NCBI GenBank assembly: GCA_029959085.1
Contig: JARWIR010000015.1
Span: 6,013,017-6,077,016 of the forward strand
Direction of reading: 5' to 3'
DNA: 64,000 bases
From: Nemophila menziesii
Taxonomy: Eukaryota > Streptophyta > Magnoliopsida > Boraginales > Hydrophyllaceae
The notes below the pieces were generated by a model, which saw only the letters and a program-made list of their open reading frames with translations, did no database searches and was not told the DNA's origin. Below are positions 33,965 to 45,403 of this stretch, one piece after another (the stretch's first letter is position 1; each line of letters begins with the position of its first letter). A program made the translations under genes and the position numbers.

Positions 33965-34740
33965 TAAAACACTTTCGGAAGTCCCCAATGCTTCTATTTA
34001 TAGGCAACATATTTCCAATGGACTTGTCCACGTGTTAACTCTCGTTTGGCTGAATGTCAACTTTTGGACACCCAACATCCTCAAGTCAGATGACCAATGA
34101 CGTCGCTTCTAACGTCTCTAGACAAATAGCACATTGAAGACTCTATTCCTGTCCTTTTTAGCCATTATCTTCTTCTTCTTCTTCTTCTTCTTCTTCTTCT
34201 TCTTCTTCTTCTTCTTCTTCTTCTTGGATACTCACCTTTTTTTTCATAGTGTATCTCCACTTGAAGTTTAGTTTTAAACTATGACAATAAGCACATAGGG
34301 TATCTATCATTTCTTCTTTAGTTGTCTGATCTACATCTTAATTGGCGCTCATATGTTGTAGTGCGACATTCATGTTTCGTTCAATTCTGGAGGTCCACTC
34401 TTTTAATATTTTTAGCCTTTATACTCGCATGAATTTAAGTACTCTGTCCTCTCAATCTTTGGAGGTTCGTACTTCTTCACTTATTAGCCTTCAATCTCAA
34501 ACATGCATTATGTCCTTTTTTAGTCGTCGGAGGTCCGATCTCCATCTCTTCTTTTGTCTTCTTTAGCTAGCATGATTCAACACTCCGTACTCTAGATCCT
34601 AGGGAGTCTGATGACCACTTTTCACATCATCTTCATGTTCTTCTTGAACCTGCAAGTTTTATACTAATATTGACATTTCTCGTAAGGTAAAAATTATCAA
34701 AGATGCATTGCTTTGTCACCAACTCATCAATACATATATA
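33965..34740. repeat. Dispersed repeat, copy 1 (with TTC tract)
   Basis: Aligns by eye with 36230-37110 over its whole length. Shared landmarks are GGAAGTCC.CAATGC.TCTAT.TATAGG, the TTC tract, TCTTGGATA, GGGTATCT.TCA.TTCTTCTTT, CTGGAGG and CTCGTAAG near the end. Non-coding. The family is unknown to me; LTR-like is possible. Confidence 0.65.
34168..34224. repeat. TTC/GAA trinucleotide tract
   Basis: About 19 uninterrupted TTC units at the same place in the repeat as the longer tract at 36463-36616. Confidence 0.95.
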
Positions 34741-36229
34741 TAGCCTTTTGGAAATATTTATTTTAATCAAAAGTTCTTTTTATTTTTGTTCAAAAACAAG
34801 AGTATAACCAACTCAACTTGTTTTTGAAAGACTTCCAAAGCATTTGATGTCTCAGGATGTCTGTCTTGCTCCTTCAATATGTTGGAAAGGTATTTTTTCT
34901 CCTTAGCGAAGAGCAAGAATATTTTTATAAAGAATCAAAAGCATCAATATAATTTACATTATTTAGAGAAGAGTAAGGAATAGAGGATACCTCGTCAAAT
35001 TCATTTGTGGTATGAGCTTTGGAGGTATGCTCATTGCTTCCTTATTGGTACGTGTCTTCATCTTTTTCTCTTTGAGTGAATACTTGAAGCAAGACATGCT
35101 TTTGGTTCAAGTGAATAGTCATAACTTTAATGTAATTAACCTTTGTTGTTTCTTTGACAACTTTGTCCAAGTAATTCTTGATTCGTATCAACCTTTCTTA
35201 CTTAAAAAATATAATTATACCTACAAGCAATGAAGAACTAGTAGTACTTGTTCCTTTTAATTTGTTAGATTCCACGTCGTAATACTCTAGGTGTGGTTAA
35301 ACACAATATTAGAGGTAGGATCTGATAACAATTGAAACCCTGTATATATTCCTAGATGGGGGATGAATACGATCAATGTAAAATTTAAATTTTAGAAATT
35401 AATTATCTTCCTTGATTCTATCGGAAGATCCATCTTTCGAAGGATATTAGATAGATTGGCTAGATGAACACAAGATTTGTGATGCAAGAGTGAAATATCG
35501 AATCAGACTCTTAGTGTGTGTATATATATAAAATGTAGGAATACTATACAAAGATCAAAGAAGTTAATTAACTAATACTAAGCATGCAAAAGTCTCTTCC
35601 TAAAGATAAAAACAATTATAGTGGTAATAAAACATATAGCATGCACAAAAGAAAATAGTTAAGCGAGAGAAGACAAACAATGATTTTAGGATATGTCAAC
35701 TCCCGTAGGCTTAGTCCACCACCTAAGTTATATGCACTCTTATGGGTTTGAGCTCCTGAAACAGAGCTCCCTATGTATCTTAAATGTGAGATCATGAACC
35801 TCTACAACCTATAATAAACCACCTTTGAAGAAAACCCCATAGTGTTATTACTAATACTAGTATTCTAAGGGGGTAATATCCATCCATGATATACCACACT
35901 ACAAACCCTTGAAACCTTAACTTGATTATCACCATACAAGCACAAGTAGATAATCTCTACTTACAACGTACCACTTCAAACTCCATAAAGCCTTCAAAAT
36001 CGATGTCTACGGAATACAAGCTAAAACCCACTCTTGTCTAGTCTATGGAAGATCACACTTTCTCACTAGACCAAGAGGAACCCCTAGATTTTACGATTAT
36101 GCCAAATATACCTAGCCTAGCCTCTATACTCCTTAATTAGTAGATGAAAAAGTGTTTAATGCCTAACATACAAAGCAATATAAATATATGGATTGATTTG
36201 GGATTCTCTTAAAAGATATCTTTGAGAAG
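34741..36229. other. Non-coding between two repeat copies
   Basis: No gene. Around 35325-35370 is GATCTGATAACAATTGAAACCC followed by a GGGGGATGAATACG segment, a text I associate with plant LTR-type repeats, but only from memory. Confidence 0.35.
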
Positions 36230-37110
36230 TTTTTAAAATTTATGTAGAGAAGTTTCACTTATGGAAGTCCTCAATGCCTCTATATATAGGAAAAAATTTC
36301 TCAACGAACTTATTACGTGTAAGCTTTCGGTTGGCTAAAATTTAACTGTCTAAACATCCAGAATCCCAAGGTTCTATGATCAATGGCATGTCTTCTAATA
36401 AATCTAATTAAATAGTACACTAACAATTCTATTTTCGTCCTTTCTAGTTATTATCATCATCATCTTCTTCTTCTTCTTCTTCTTCTTCTTCTTCTTCTTC
36501 TTCTTCTTCTTCTTCTTCTTCTTCTTCTTCTTCTTCTTCTTCTTCTTCTTCTTCTTCTTCTTCTTCTTCTTCTTCTTCTTCTTCCTCTTCCTCTTCTTCT
36601 TCTTCCTCTTCTTCTTGGATATCCACGTTCTTTATCACAATATATCCGCTTGGATTTGAGTCTTCAAATCTAATGACTAAGAGTAACGGGTATCTGTCAC
36701 TTCTTCTTTTTTTGTCCGGTCTTCATCTTCATTAGCTCTCAGATGGTGCACTTTGACAATCCGCGTTTCTTCACTTCTGGAGGGTCGCTATTCTTCTCTT
36801 CTTAGCCTTCATTCTTAAGTGGTTTGACACCCTATCTTCTCAATATTTGGAGGTCTGGATTTCTTCACTGCTGATCCTTTAGTCTGCATATGTTTAGGCA
36901 CTCTGACCTTTTCAGTCTTTGGAGATCATATCTCCATCTATTTTTTGTATTCTTTAACAGGCCTCTTTCTGAAATCCTTGCTCTAACTCCACAGGAGTCT
37001 GATGACCCTATTTCTACATTATCTTCATGCTATTCTTAAACTCACAAGGTTTATACCAATCCCAACATATCTCGTAAGATCAAATATTGTCAAAATGTAT
37101 TTTTTGTCAC
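36230..37110. repeat. Dispersed repeat, copy 2 (with long TTC tract)
   Basis: Second copy of the repeat at 33965-34740 in the same orientation. Divergence is high (many substitutions and small gaps), so the two are old relative to each other. The flanks outside the shared part do not match. Confidence 0.65.
36463..36616. repeat. Long TTC/GAA trinucleotide tract
   Basis: About 40 pure TTC units, then a stretch interrupted by CCTCTT. The poly-glutamate frame on the minus strand is an artefact of the repeat. Confidence 0.97.
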
Positions 37111-38022
37111 CAACCGATCAGTCGAAATATATCTTATAGACTAACAATATTGATCAATGTGTTAATGGAAGGTGGTGTAATTGATGATGCTGTATTCTAT
37201 GTAATTTTGCTTTAGGTCGCTCTTATTGGGTATTTTTGCAATTTGCTCCTTGTATAAGGTTATTTTGTGTTAATGTTGTAGTGTGTTGAGGTGCTTTTAC
37301 ATTTTAAAACAATATGGGATGGGGTGCAACTTACTTTGTGCCGAGATAGGGTATGCATTTTCTTTTATAGTTAGGGGTGAATTTTGGTGTTTTTTTGGGT
37401 TTTATGTAATTTTGAAAATTATTTGTTTTGCCCGTACAATTTTGTGTTATGTTTTGAAATTAAGCATTAATAATATTTTTTCATTCTCAGCAAAAATAAA
37501 AGTTATTGCAGTTGAGTGAGTCCTTTATTAATAGTATGCTATAAGGATATTTGATGATACTTATATGTTGTGAGTATATATTGAATATGTGTGGAATATT
37601 TGCATCTTTAATATTGTTGTAAGTGTATAACAACAAATCAGAAGTCAAAAACTGTTAAGAGTATAACTTTAATATCTCATACATCACACGCGACTTGACT
37701 TGTTGACCCTAAACGTCTTTATCTTAATAAAATCCTGTGGTGGAATACCATCTATATCATCAAAAAACACACCAGAAACTTACTTTGAAGTATACTCGAG
37801 TTACATATTACTGTTATAAATAAGATTTCTATAACTTAATTATTAAATTGCGGTTGCATTTTTTTACCTAAATTTAAGATCAATGGTTAATAAATAATCT
37901 TTCTACTAAATCTTTGTCTGAATACAAATAACTAACTTAGATATAATCCAACCACGTTTATCTCTAGTTATAATATTCCATAAACTATCTAGAGTACTTT
38001 AATATAAACAGCCTATTATTTC
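37111..38022. other. No gene recognised
   Basis: AT-rich. The 78-codon frame at 37283-37519 is hydrophobic and has no recognisable family. Confidence 0.4.
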
Positions 38023-38030
38023 ACTACCAC

Positions 38031-38601
38031 TAGGGATGGCAACGGATCGGCTTTCTGCAAAAAATCCAAAAACCATAACCATGACCGTTTTTATAATTAA
38101 AAACCATATCCTAACGGTTTTAACCATCGGTTACATTTTTCAAAACCATAACCGTATTATTAGGTTTTGGTTTTTTAAACGGTTTTTGCGGTTTTTAACC
38201 ATATTCAAATGATAATTTAATAAATATATTAAATTTCATAAAACAAAACTACAAGTATTAAAAAAAAACTACAAGGTTTATAAAAAATTGTGTTGGTATT
38301 TGATTATATTGTATATTTATTATTCAATTGGTTAAATCTAGTATTTTGATTTTTCTTTTAGAATTTCAATATATCTAATTTAACCTAAATTATTATAAAA
38401 TTTGAAAGCATATATGATAATAAACTGTTTTCGGTTTTTGGGTTTTATTTTTATCAAAAACCATAACCTGACGGTTTTAATTATCAGTTACACTTTTCAA
38501 AACCATAACCTAATGGTTTTAACCACAATTATATAATTCAGTTTTCAATCGGTTCGGTTATCATAGGTTTTGGTTTTTAACCGTAAACATTGCCATCCCT
38601 A
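38031..38601. mobile_element. hAT-type MITE with perfect 8-bp target duplication
   Basis: Terminal inverted repeats TAGGGATGGCAA and TTGCCATCCCTA. The direct repeat ACTACCAC lies exactly outside on both sides (38023-38030 and 38602-38609); 8 bp is the hAT target size. The inside consists of repeated AACCATAACC/GGTTTTGG type segments in both orientations. No coding capacity. Confidence 0.93.
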
Positions 38602-38654
38602 ACTACCACAACACCTAACCCTCCATAAAAAAATTGTTATTACCATACATTCTA

Positions 38655-39226
38655 CTCCCTCCGTCCCAAAATTAATGTCCACATTACTAAAAATAGTGTC
38701 CCAAAATTATTGTCCACTTAGAATATCAAGACATTTTTTTTCAACTTTTTCCATTATTACCCTTATTAAAAAAGTAAAATTTATACTTCCAATGCATATT
38801 TAAAATATCAAGATACTTTATTAGAAGTAATTTTGTAATGTGTATATGTAATTATTAGGTTTTTAAATCTTTTTTTGCATACAACTGAGGTTTTAAATAG
38901 CCGAAGTTGACAAATAAAATCAACTATACTCTCACAGAGAGTGTACTACGTCTAGGAATTGCACAACCACTCCTATCCCTAGTTATATTGCTCCACAAAT
39001 AGTCTAGAGGATCTTCAAGAATACAAGGACCCTCGCTCGAATCCACACCTTTTTTAACCAGCAAATCTGCACAAGTATTAGCTTCCCGATAGGTGGAATG
39101 TATCTCAAAGTCCAGGTGATTCCTTAGCATCACATAACAATCGTGTCCTATATGGCAGTTCCAACTTATTAGGTTTTTTAATCCGTGTGAAAAACTAAGT
39201 GAACATTATTTTTGAGATGGAGAAAA
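38655..39226. mobile_element. Stowaway-like (Tc1/mariner) MITE, split by a LINE fragment
   Basis: The left end CTCCCTCCGTCCCAAAAT and the right end ATTTTTGAGATGGAGAAAA are inverted repeats of the Stowaway type with several mismatches, flanked by TA on both sides. Without the inserted LINE piece (38870-39165) the element would be about 260 bp. It lies just upstream of the probable promoter of the host gene. Confidence 0.75.
38870..39165 (-). pseudogene. 5'-truncated LINE fragment (RNase H C-terminus)
   Basis: The minus frame 39133-38924 has the RNase H tail signature YREANTCADLLVKKG. The insert is flanked by near-identical direct repeats TTATTAGGTTTTTAAATC (38852-38869) and TTATTAGGTTTTTTAATC (39166-39183), with a T-run just inside the left one, which is the A-tail of the insert. 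So a truncated LINE landed in the Stowaway MITE. Confidence 0.8.
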
Positions 39227-39318
39227 TACTAATCTTACCTATTTGACAAAAAAATAATACTAATATTACCCAAATTTGAACCAAGAAAAACTAATATACC
39301 CAACCCATGAAAATCCGG

Positions 39319-39352
39319 GTTATATAAACCGTCTATTCACACGTGGCACGTG
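39319..39352 (+). promoter_or_regulatory. Possible TATA box and tandem G-boxes of the TFIIS-N gene
   Basis: TATATAAA at 39321-39328 is followed by two CACGTG cores at 39340-39345 and 39347-39352. A CT-rich leader (about 39466-39600) follows, as is common in plant 5' UTRs. CACGTG is bound by bZIP and bHLH factors in plants. The G-boxes sit close behind the TATA, which would be unusual if this TATA is the one used, so the true start may lie further right. Confidence 0.45.
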
Positions 39353-39690
39353 TAAGCACCGAGTTGTGAACTACAACTGACCAACCAAACTGAGCCAAAA
39401 GGCAAAAACCCAAATTAGCGAAAATTATCGAAAACAAATAGCAGCTCATCAACAAAAACAAACACACCTTCCTCTCTCTAAAGGGTTTTATTTATTTTTC
39501 AAAACCAATATTTTCTTTTTCTTTTCAAAATACAAATCATCACAAATTACACCCCCAAAAAACTAAAATAAAATAACAATTTTTCTCATTTTTCTAGCTA
39601 CAGAATCAGTGAAATTCAGCACTCTTTTTACCTTCAAAAGCTGGAAGCATTTAGGCTTTATTTCTCTCCAAATTTTGGAAAAAATAATAG

Positions 39691-40839
39691 GTAATTAAGT
39701 ACCATAATTAAGTTATATTTTTTAATAAATTCTATATGATAGCGGTTTTTAATTCCCTATCTCGCTGCATTAATTGTCATCAATCTTAATTAAATTTTTT
39801 ATTATCTGTCTCCAATTTATAGATATATGTATATATATCTATATACGCTACCCTTATGCTAACCTTTTGAACAATTTTGTTTTTAGGGTTTCAGCTTAAA
39901 GGTATCGCATATTCTTCCTTTTAATTTATAATTGTAGTTATATAAAAAACCGTAGATCAGTTTCATTGTTTTTCCTGGATATTTTTTTAATTTTTTTAAT
40001 TGTGTTTTTCCCTTAATTTCTGTATAAAAATTGCTAGTTGATTGAGTGTTATTCTGGGTTCGATTTTTTCTTGGTGTTATTTAATATGATAAGTAATTAT
40101 TCTCTCTTTTCTCTGTTAATTCTCATTTCAGGGTCGATTTTGTTTCCATTTTGGTATTCTAATTGGAAAGTTGCAGTTTTGTTGATAATTTTGACTGTAA
40201 GGTAACTTTTTATACTACTATTTACCAATTACCAATCAATTTAGGTTATTACAAAGGGTATATATCACCATTAGTCACAGTGTTATGTAAAAAAGCCCTA
40301 TATAGCCTCGTCTTTACAAAAAGTTGGTATATTTGCTAGTTTTGAATCAGAGTATATAGAGTATATTCTGCTAGTTTGCATAATACAGGGATCAATTGTG
40401 AAATTAATCCTAATAAAAATCTAATCTTTATATTCTCTCAATTTATATGTCATTATTATATAGATCTGATACGAGTTAGCAATTCTGAAGCTGTCAATAT
40501 AGTGTGTGTTATGTAATAAGTGGTTGAATTCTTCAAAATATGAGGTCTTTGAATGTTTTTTCTGTATGCTATAGGGTTAGGGTTAAAAAACTGAACATTC
40601 TCATTTATTTATATTTTCATTAGTTTATAAAACATGGGAAATCTGTTGCATTTAGAATTCTTGTTTGGTAACAATTTACACTTATTTATCACCAAAAAAG
40701 AATCTTTTAAGATATGGTAATCATAATGGATCATCGATTTTATGCAAATTCTTTTTCTTTTTCTTAGTTTTGACTTTTTGCTCTGAATTGATCTACCCTG
40801 TGATTCTCATTCCTTAATGGCCTATATGATTTCTTGCAG
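39691..40839 (+). other. Probable 5'UTR intron of the TFIIS-N gene
   Basis: A donor-like ATAG|GTAATT at 39690-39691 and a strong acceptor ATTTCTTGCAG|GGGC ending at 40839 bracket T-rich sequence without coding frames. The coding start lies 111 bases after the acceptor. Other donors, for example near 39900, are possible. Confidence 0.45.
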
Positions 40840-40949
40840 GGGCATAATCGCAAAGATTTTCTACAGTTTTGGAGATGAGAATATATGTGTTATAGACACA
40901 TATCAATAAGATTCTTCTGAATCTCGGAAGTTATAACTTATTTGGAAAA

Positions 40950-43163
40950 ATGACTCTAGAAGGCTTATTTACTTGGAGTGAGATGAATAATGGGATTATA
41001 TCACTTACACAAGTAAATGACTTAATTTCTTTCATGCATAAGGAAAGTGAATGTGATGTGAAGAATATTAATGATACAACGAAACAATGGTCTTTAATTG
41101 CAAATGCTATATCTGCTACTGAAAATCAAGATTTTCTTCATCAATTCATCGAATTAGATGGTCTTAAGTATTTGAATAAATGGCTTAATGTTGCTGAAAA
41201 TTTCAAAAGTGATACTTTTGTAGAGGACTCGATTGTAAATATACTCCAAGCACTTGAAAGGCTTGAAGTAAATGATAGTGATGGTGATAAGTTAATTTCT
41301 TCTGGGATTTTAATGACTGTAAAAGAATTTATTGGTCATAGTAACTCTAAAGTGAATGGTTTAGCCGAGACTTTGTTTAATAAGTGGAGTAAAGTGAAAG
41401 AAAATGAAGTAATAGTTGAAGATACAGTAACTGAGAATTTAGAATCTGTTAATGGGGATATTAAAGAGAAAGAAGAATTAGTTTCGGAAATTCTTAAAGA
41501 TGATGATGTCAGCATGAGCAAAGAGATGACACATACTATCACTGACTCGTTAGAACAAGAAGGTGTTGAGGAAGAAGAATTGGATATTCCAGAGTTAGAT
41601 TTAACTGAAAATGTGAAGGAAAGTTCTGAGAAAGTTGATAATTTAGAAGTTACTAAATCAAATGAGAGTATTGATGATGAAAATGCTTCGAAATCTGTAA
41701 AAGAAGATGGAGATTATAACAGTGAGACTAGTGAGAATATGGTGGAGAAAGATGAAAGTGAGGGTAGTTTGGGAAAGGAGTGTGAGATTGCGAAATCAAG
41801 TACGTATAGAAGAGATAATGATAAAAAGTCTGATCTTGATTTAGATTATGGTATAGTTGATGCTTTAGAGCTTGCGAGACAGGTGGCGAATGAAGTTGAA
41901 AGAGAAGTTGATTATTGTAGTGATCAAAGTTCGAGTTCTTCTGAAGAAGATTTGAGTAGTAAAGTTGTACTAACTGTTGAAAACATTGAAACTGAAGATA
42001 AAAATGAAGATTCAAGGAAAAGTGTTAGTGGATTTGATTTAAATGAAGAAATGATAGAAGAGGAAATTATGATGACTCATCCTGTAATATCAGTTGTATC
42101 TGCTTCAAGAGCTGAAGCTGTTACAGATATGCCTGTGTCTGGGGCTCCTTTGCAATTTGAAGGAACTTTAGGGTGGAGAAGCTCTGCTTCTACTAGTGCT
42201 TTTCGTGTTGTTCCGGAAAATGAGACTTTCATTTCAAAACAAGGTTTACTCGATTTTGATCTCAATAATGTAGCTGATAATACAGTAGAAGAAATTTCAA
42301 TCCCAGTACCTTCTCAAATCACAAGTCCGAGAATGTTGGAATTGGATCTTAATCAATTAGGTGGCGGTGATGATAATGATGTTGGTGGTGGTGGTGCACC
42401 ACCAACTTGGAGGCCCAATATGTATAATCAATCGTCTTCTGGTTCATCATCTTTAATGAACTTTGATTTGAATGACCAACCTATTTTCGGCAATAATAAT
42501 AACAATCAATATTTGAGTGGTATAAAATCGGATGAATCTGTTATATCAATCATGGGAATAAAAGTGGATATGAATCAAAAGAATTCAATTCCGTTGACTA
42601 ATGGAAGAAATTTTACTCCAAGTTACACTCCCGAGGGTGGAAATGATGTTAATTTTGTAAGAAATGGTGGTATGTTTACGATGGGATCTCCGGTACCACC
42701 GTATCCGCCTCCACATGTTTATGGGTATAACGGAGTTACAGCTGGACATGGTATGCAAATGCCTTACGCCAGCTCAGCGATGTATGGATTTGGTGGTCCG
42801 ATTCCTTATATGATGGATTCAAGAGGTGCACCCTATGTTGTACCTAATCAAATGAACTTAGGTTCAGTCTCATCATCTTCAGTACTTGCGCCTACTTTTA
42901 CACAACCACCACCTTTTATGTTCACTTTAGCCGGAACACCACCCACTTTAAATGGTGGTGGTGGTGGTGGTGGTGGTGGTGATGTGATACTTGATAATAA
43001 TAATAGTGGTGGTGGTGGTTTTAGACAGTTTTTAAATCCGGGTCATTTGAACAACAACTCAACAAGCTCGAGTAATAGTGGAGGAGGAAAACGTAAAGAG
43101 CCTGAAGGTGGGTGGGACCCATACTCATACCCACCACCATTCATACCACAGCCCTGGAGATAG
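40950..43163 (+). CDS. TFIIS N-terminal (LW) domain protein with DLN motifs
   Basis: 737 codons in one exon, ATG in the context GAAAAATGACT, stop TAG at 43161-43163. Residues about 45-150 form a TFIIS/LEDGF N-terminal helical domain, with LDGLKYLNKWL and GILMTVKEFIGH as landmarks. This domain docks onto transcription elongation or Mediator-linked partners in the nucleus. Residues about 150-340 are acidic and disordered. A conserved-looking ALELARQVANEVEREVDY helix follows at about 304. DLN motifs occur at 363, 437 and 466, and DLNDQP at 506-511 fits the DLNxxP type of EAR repression motif. The C-terminus is rich in P, G and N with a glycine run. From memory the start and the C-terminal motifs resemble the Arabidopsis At4g24200 protein, which I recall as longer; I could not check this. 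Minus-strand frames inside are shadows. A truncated copy lies at 51876-53480. Confidence 0.88.
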   Translation: MTLEGLFTWSEMNNGIISLTQVNDLISFMHKESECDVKNINDTTKQWSLIANAISATENQDFLHQFIELDGLKYLNKWLNVAENFKSDTFVEDSIVNILQALERLEVNDSDGDKLISSGILMTVKEFIGHSNSKVNGLAETLFNKWSKVKENEVIVEDTVTENLESVNGDIKEKEELVSEILKDDDVSMSKEMTHTITDSLEQEGVEEEELDIPELDLTENVKESSEKVDNLEVTKSNESIDDENASKSVKEDGDYNSETSENMVEKDESEGSLGKECEIAKSSTYRRDNDKKSDLDLDYGIVDALELARQVANEVEREVDYCSDQSSSSSEEDLSSKVVLTVENIETEDKNEDSRKSVSGFDLNEEMIEEEIMMTHPVISVVSASRAEAVTDMPVSGAPLQFEGTLGWRSSASTSAFRVVPENETFISKQGLLDFDLNNVADNTVEEISIPVPSQITSPRMLELDLNQLGGGDDNDVGGGGAPPTWRPNMYNQSSSGSSSLMNFDLNDQPIFGNNNNNQYLSGIKSDESVISIMGIKVDMNQKNSIPLTNGRNFTPSYTPEGGNDVNFVRNGGMFTMGSPVPPYPPPHVYGYNGVTAGHGMQMPYASSAMYGFGGPIPYMMDSRGAPYVVPNQMNLGSVSSSSVLAPTFTQPPPFMFTLAGTPPTLNGGGGGGGGGDVILDNNNSGGGGFRQFLNPGHLNNNSTSSSNSGGGKRKEPEGGWDPYSYPPPFIPQPWR

Positions 43164-43440
43164 AGTGAGAGTGAGTCACTTCTTCAAGAATTAGGTTATA
43201 GCTTTGAGAAGCAGGGTTAGCAGGATTATAGAGAGAGAAAGAGAGAGATTTTAAGGTTTAAATTTAGCCCAGAGACAAAATCAAATTAACTTGAATAAAC
43301 ATGGATTTGGAAATTATATGTATGTATGATGACGATGATGATGATGATTCTTGTGATTAATTCCCCAAAGAAGAATAGGTTTGTTTTTTGCTTTGAATTT
43401 GAATTGTTTTATAATGTAATATTTTTTGCATTTCATAACA
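43164..43440 (+). terminator. 3' UTR with polyadenylation signal
   Basis: GA-rich just after the stop, then AATAAA at 43294-43299 and a GATGATGAC repeat at about 43328-43347. T-rich sequence follows. The same features recur after the pseudogene copy. Confidence 0.55.
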
Positions 43441-44570
43441 TCGTATTGTGCTGCATTGCATAACTTTCTTACATCTAGCTTCTCATCACTCACAATATAT
43501 ATTTAATTTAAATTGATAATTAGTATAAGATTGTCCTTGATAAATTGGATAAACATATTAGCAATGAAGGAGGATATACATAATTTGGTTTCTTTCTCTT
43601 TTCTCATTGTCACTGACTTCTCATCGGCCACCACCACCACACCTTTCCTTCTCTTTTCATAGGGTTTTAATTAGCTGAAATATTTTCTTGTTATGCTTGA
43701 GATGAGCAATCTTTTATTTGGCTATATGAAATTTGTCAAATTATTACTATAATTTTGTCCCGATGTGCTTTTCCCAATCATATTGTTCAGCTTTATGGAC
43801 ACACGTAGGGATGGACATATATGTCAGTTAAAACATGATGCTAATGTAGTTGGAAACCAGCGGCACCCCACCCCTTATAAAAATGACCCTCTAGTTTTCA
43901 GTTTTTGGGTTTTGAAGATTACAAGATTAATTTAGTGCAAGTTCTTATGACCCACTATGTATAGAGGTTGTGTTTGAAAAATTCAATATCTTTTTAGTGC
44001 CAATACTCCAAATCATATATTTTCTCATAAACTTAAAATGAATTAAGTTGAATCATTAGGGTTCTACTTAGGTGTTTCAACTGACTGGAATAGAAAAAAA
44101 CAAGGATTTAGATAGTTAATTATAAGGATTCTTAAAAAAACTAAGAATTGATTAAATTCTAATAAAGTCAGTTTTGTGAAGCTTGTCGAATTATTTAATG
44201 TAAAGTTTTTTACTACTTAAAAATATTTGTGTTATCGTTAATTTATTTAATGTCAAATTTTTTACTACTTAAAAATATTTGTGTTATCGATGGTAAGTCC
44301 AACATCTAATCGATTGGAAAGTTAGAATTGGGAGTCAAATTGGATTTTTCTTTCAGATAACAACCCTTAATTAGTTTTGCTTCAACAGCTTTCCAATTTC
44401 ATTATTAGAATCTTATTTTGAATTTATTTGAACAAATTTTTTATTTTAAATAGTCATAAATTTTATATGTATATATTTATTTTAAAAGTATTTAATATTG
44501 ATTTTTATAAAATATTATATTATTAACAATAATTAAATAGAGTTATTATATATTATAATTAATTTTTTCA
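43441..44570. other. 3' flank of the gene, no further gene
   Basis: Up to about 43945 this is matched by the downstream copy (to 53480). A 52-bp tandem pair beginning TTATTTAATGT lies at 44191-44294. The rest is AT-rich. Confidence 0.6.
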
Positions 44571-44787
44571 AGGGGTAATTAGAGATAAATGCCTCCTTAA
44601 TGATGCCTTTAATTTTTTTAAGCCTTTAATTTTCTTATTTAGAGATAAATGCCTAATAGAACAATTATTTATAGAAAACATCTCCTTTATATTTTTTATA
44701 CCTATACTATCCTTATTATTAAATATATTATTTTATTTTAATACAATATTTATTTTTAAATCTTAAACAAATAATAGAGTATTTCCA

Positions 44788-44932
44788 CCACCACCACCAC
44801 CACCACCACCACCACCACCACCACCACAACCATCACCACCTCCACCATCACAACCACCACCACCATCACTACAACCATCACCACATCCACCACCACCACC
44901 ACCACCACCACCACCACCACCTACTAATTTCA
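44788..44932. repeat. Interrupted CCA trinucleotide tract
   Basis: CCA units with CAA, TCA and CAT variants. The poly-glycine frame on the minus strand is an artefact. Confidence 0.95.
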
Positions 44933-44934
44933 TT

Positions 44935-45403
44935 ACACGCGCGCGTCCGTGAATTTTTTTTAAAATCACCATAACTAATTCAAAAAAAAAACAGAAAAAT
45001 CGAAAAAAATCATATTTGGATAAATCAAATTAATATTTACGTCTATGATTTTTTTCGGAATTTTCTGAATTTTTTTTGTTTTTTTGATTTTTTTAAATTT
45101 TTTTAATTCACAGAACATGGAATTCCATGTTTTAAACAGTGAATTTCGTGTCTGTGGGAAACAAATTTCTTATATCAAAACATGGAATTCCACGTTTATA
45201 ACATGGAATTCCATGTTCTGCGAATTAAAAAAATTCAAAAAAATTAAAAAAATTAAAAAAATTAAAAAATTCAAAAAAATCTGAAAAAAATCATAGACGT
45301 AAATATTAATTTGCTTTATCCAAATGTATAAATTTTTTATTTTTTTGATTTTTTTAGAATTAGTTATGACGATTTTAAAAAAAATTCACGGACGCGCGCG
45401 TGT
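44935..45403. repeat. Large inverted repeat (arms ~230 bp)
   Basis: The left arm begins ACACGCGCGCGTCCGTGAA and the right arm ends with its reverse complement. Further in, TACGTCTATGATTTTTTTC pairs with a GAAAAAAATCATAGACGTA segment near 45285. The middle holds two copies of the perfect palindrome AACATGGAATTCCATGTT (45114-45131 and 45200-45217). Confidence 0.85.

Noticed and set aside
36444..36638. Poly-glutamate ORF
   Set aside because: Translation of the TTC/GAA tract; no start context or flanking coding sequence.
41336..42265. Minus-strand ORFs inside the TFIIS-N gene
   Set aside because: Shadows of a clear + strand coding frame with domain and motifs.
44763..44972. Glycine-rich ORF on the minus strand
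   Set aside because: Produced by the CCA/TGG tract inside a MITE-like element.
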